Made by a program: the position numbers and the translations under genes
Shown here: positions 16,253 to 16,724 of the stretch, piece by piece
Layout: the number at the start of each line of letters is the position of its first letter
Numbering within the stretch: the stretch's first letter is position 1
Assembly: GCA_946886275.1 (NCBI GenBank)
Contig: CAMPIH010000034.1
Span: forward strand, 1-16,724
Reading direction: 5' to 3'
Source of the DNA: an uncultured Sphingosinicella sp.
GTDB lineage: Bacteria; Pseudomonadota; Alphaproteobacteria; Sphingomonadales; Sphingomonadaceae
Length of the DNA stretch: 16,724 nt
Notes under the pieces: model-generated
The model's input: only the letters and a program-made list of their open reading frames with translations
Database searches by the model: none
What the model was told of the DNA's origin: nothing

Positions 16253-16332
16253 CGCCGACGCGGCCGTTGCGATAGGCTCGGCCACGCCGCGGGCAGCAGC
16301 GCCGCGGCTTTCGGGACCGCGCCGGCCGCGGG

Positions 16333-16724
16333 CTAATCGAGCAGCGGCCGCGGAAGCTGAAGCGGCTGACCGGCGCTGGCGGCGACGGTCTCGGCCCACG
16401 TCGCTACCTTGTCGATCTCCTCGGAGTGAACCGACACCGCGTCACGCTGGTCGGCCTTTCGCTCCTCGGCGCTGAACGCGGCGCCATCCTTGGAGTGTCG
16501 CTTGAAGGCCTCGCTTCCGGCGAGGGCGGCCGGGTCGAGGTCCAGATCGAAGAAGCGGCCGAGGCGGGTGAGAGTCTCCTCGACGTCACCCAGGAAGATT
16601 TCGCTGTCGAGCGTCCGGACCCGGTCCGGGAAACGTTCGGCCATGGCCGCAAACAGGCGGTGCTGGCCCAGCCAGCCGATCGCCGCGATCTGAAGGTCGG
16701 TCTGCCGAAACATCTCCTCGCTCG
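16333..16724 (-). CDS. probable sulfotransferase-like protein, C-terminal part (5' end outside window)
   Basis: The frame stays open to the window edge (SEEMFRQTDLQ at its upstream end), so the gene starts outside. An ATG at 16713 is in frame but need not be the start. The visible 130 residues include RVRTLDSEIFLGDVEETLTR and LGRFFDLDLDP, resembling the C-terminal part of sulfotransferases, where an arginine-led segment precedes the fLGl helix. It continues with SEAFKRHSKDGAAFSAEERK and ends QLPRPLLD. The PAPS-binding loop would lie outside the window, so this is a resemblance only. The gene converges on the dioxygenase gene with an 80-bp spacer that lacks a clear terminator. Confidence 0.5.
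   Translation of the reverse strand, partial: SEEMFRQTDLQIAAIGWLGQHRLFAAMAERFPDRVRTLDSEIFLGDVEETLTRLGRFFDLDLDPAALAGSEAFKRHSKDGAAFSAEERKADQRDAVSVHSEEIDKVATWAETVAASAGQPLQLPRPLLD

Noticed and set aside
16253..16332. GC-rich spacer between the dioxygenase and the sulfotransferase-like gene
   Set aside because: Several short GC palindromes occur by composition; none has a terminator-like tail.

Overview
The window is GC-rich, densely coded DNA from an alphaproteobacterium, most likely a member of the Sphingomonadales (Sphingomonas/Sphingomicrobium type). This rests on recognisable protein families (CobS/CobT, DUF2093, phytase-like esterase beside rpmB, a large TonB-dependent receptor) and on the codon style. 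It is an inference from reading, not a database result. No plasmid, phage, CRISPR or tRNA/rRNA gene is visible. Most of the window looks like ordinary chromosome.

Layout. 1-2533 (+): 3' part of cobS and all of cobT, an AAA+ ATPase/VWA pair of the aerobic cobaltochelatase type. 2653-3651 (+): exported phytase-like esterase, convergent with rpmB (ribosomal protein L28, -), the two genes sharing a TTAA at their stop codons. 4111-4356 (+): small one-helix membrane protein. 4385-4616: a compact element bounded by a perfect 23-bp inverted repeat with a strong internal hairpin, ending 13 bp before tadA (4630-5082, +). 5091-5765 (-): OmpA-type lipoprotein. 5983-7314 (+): CNNM/CBS/CorC_HlyC membrane protein.

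7370-9782 (-): an apparent five-gene unit in the order purD, BON-like membrane protein, a 35-residue membrane microprotein, a 45-residue membrane microprotein, and a membrane-anchored helix-hairpin-helix protein. The two microproteins had to be read directly from the sequence and share a helix-end pattern. purD is divergent from xseA (9781-11145, +) and their ATG codons overlap in one CATG. A DUF2093 gene follows xseA.

11392-11928 (-): secreted two-cysteine protein. 12157-15165 (+): TonB-dependent outer membrane receptor closed by a textbook terminator with a UUCG loop. 15290-16252 (+): Sel1-repeat plus 2OG-Fe(II) dioxygenase. 16333-end (-): C-terminal part of a sulfotransferase-like protein.

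The most interesting unexplained structures are the inverted-repeat element upstream of tadA, the membrane mini-operon behind purD, and the divergent start-codon overlap. I did not find a convincing new defence or mobile system.
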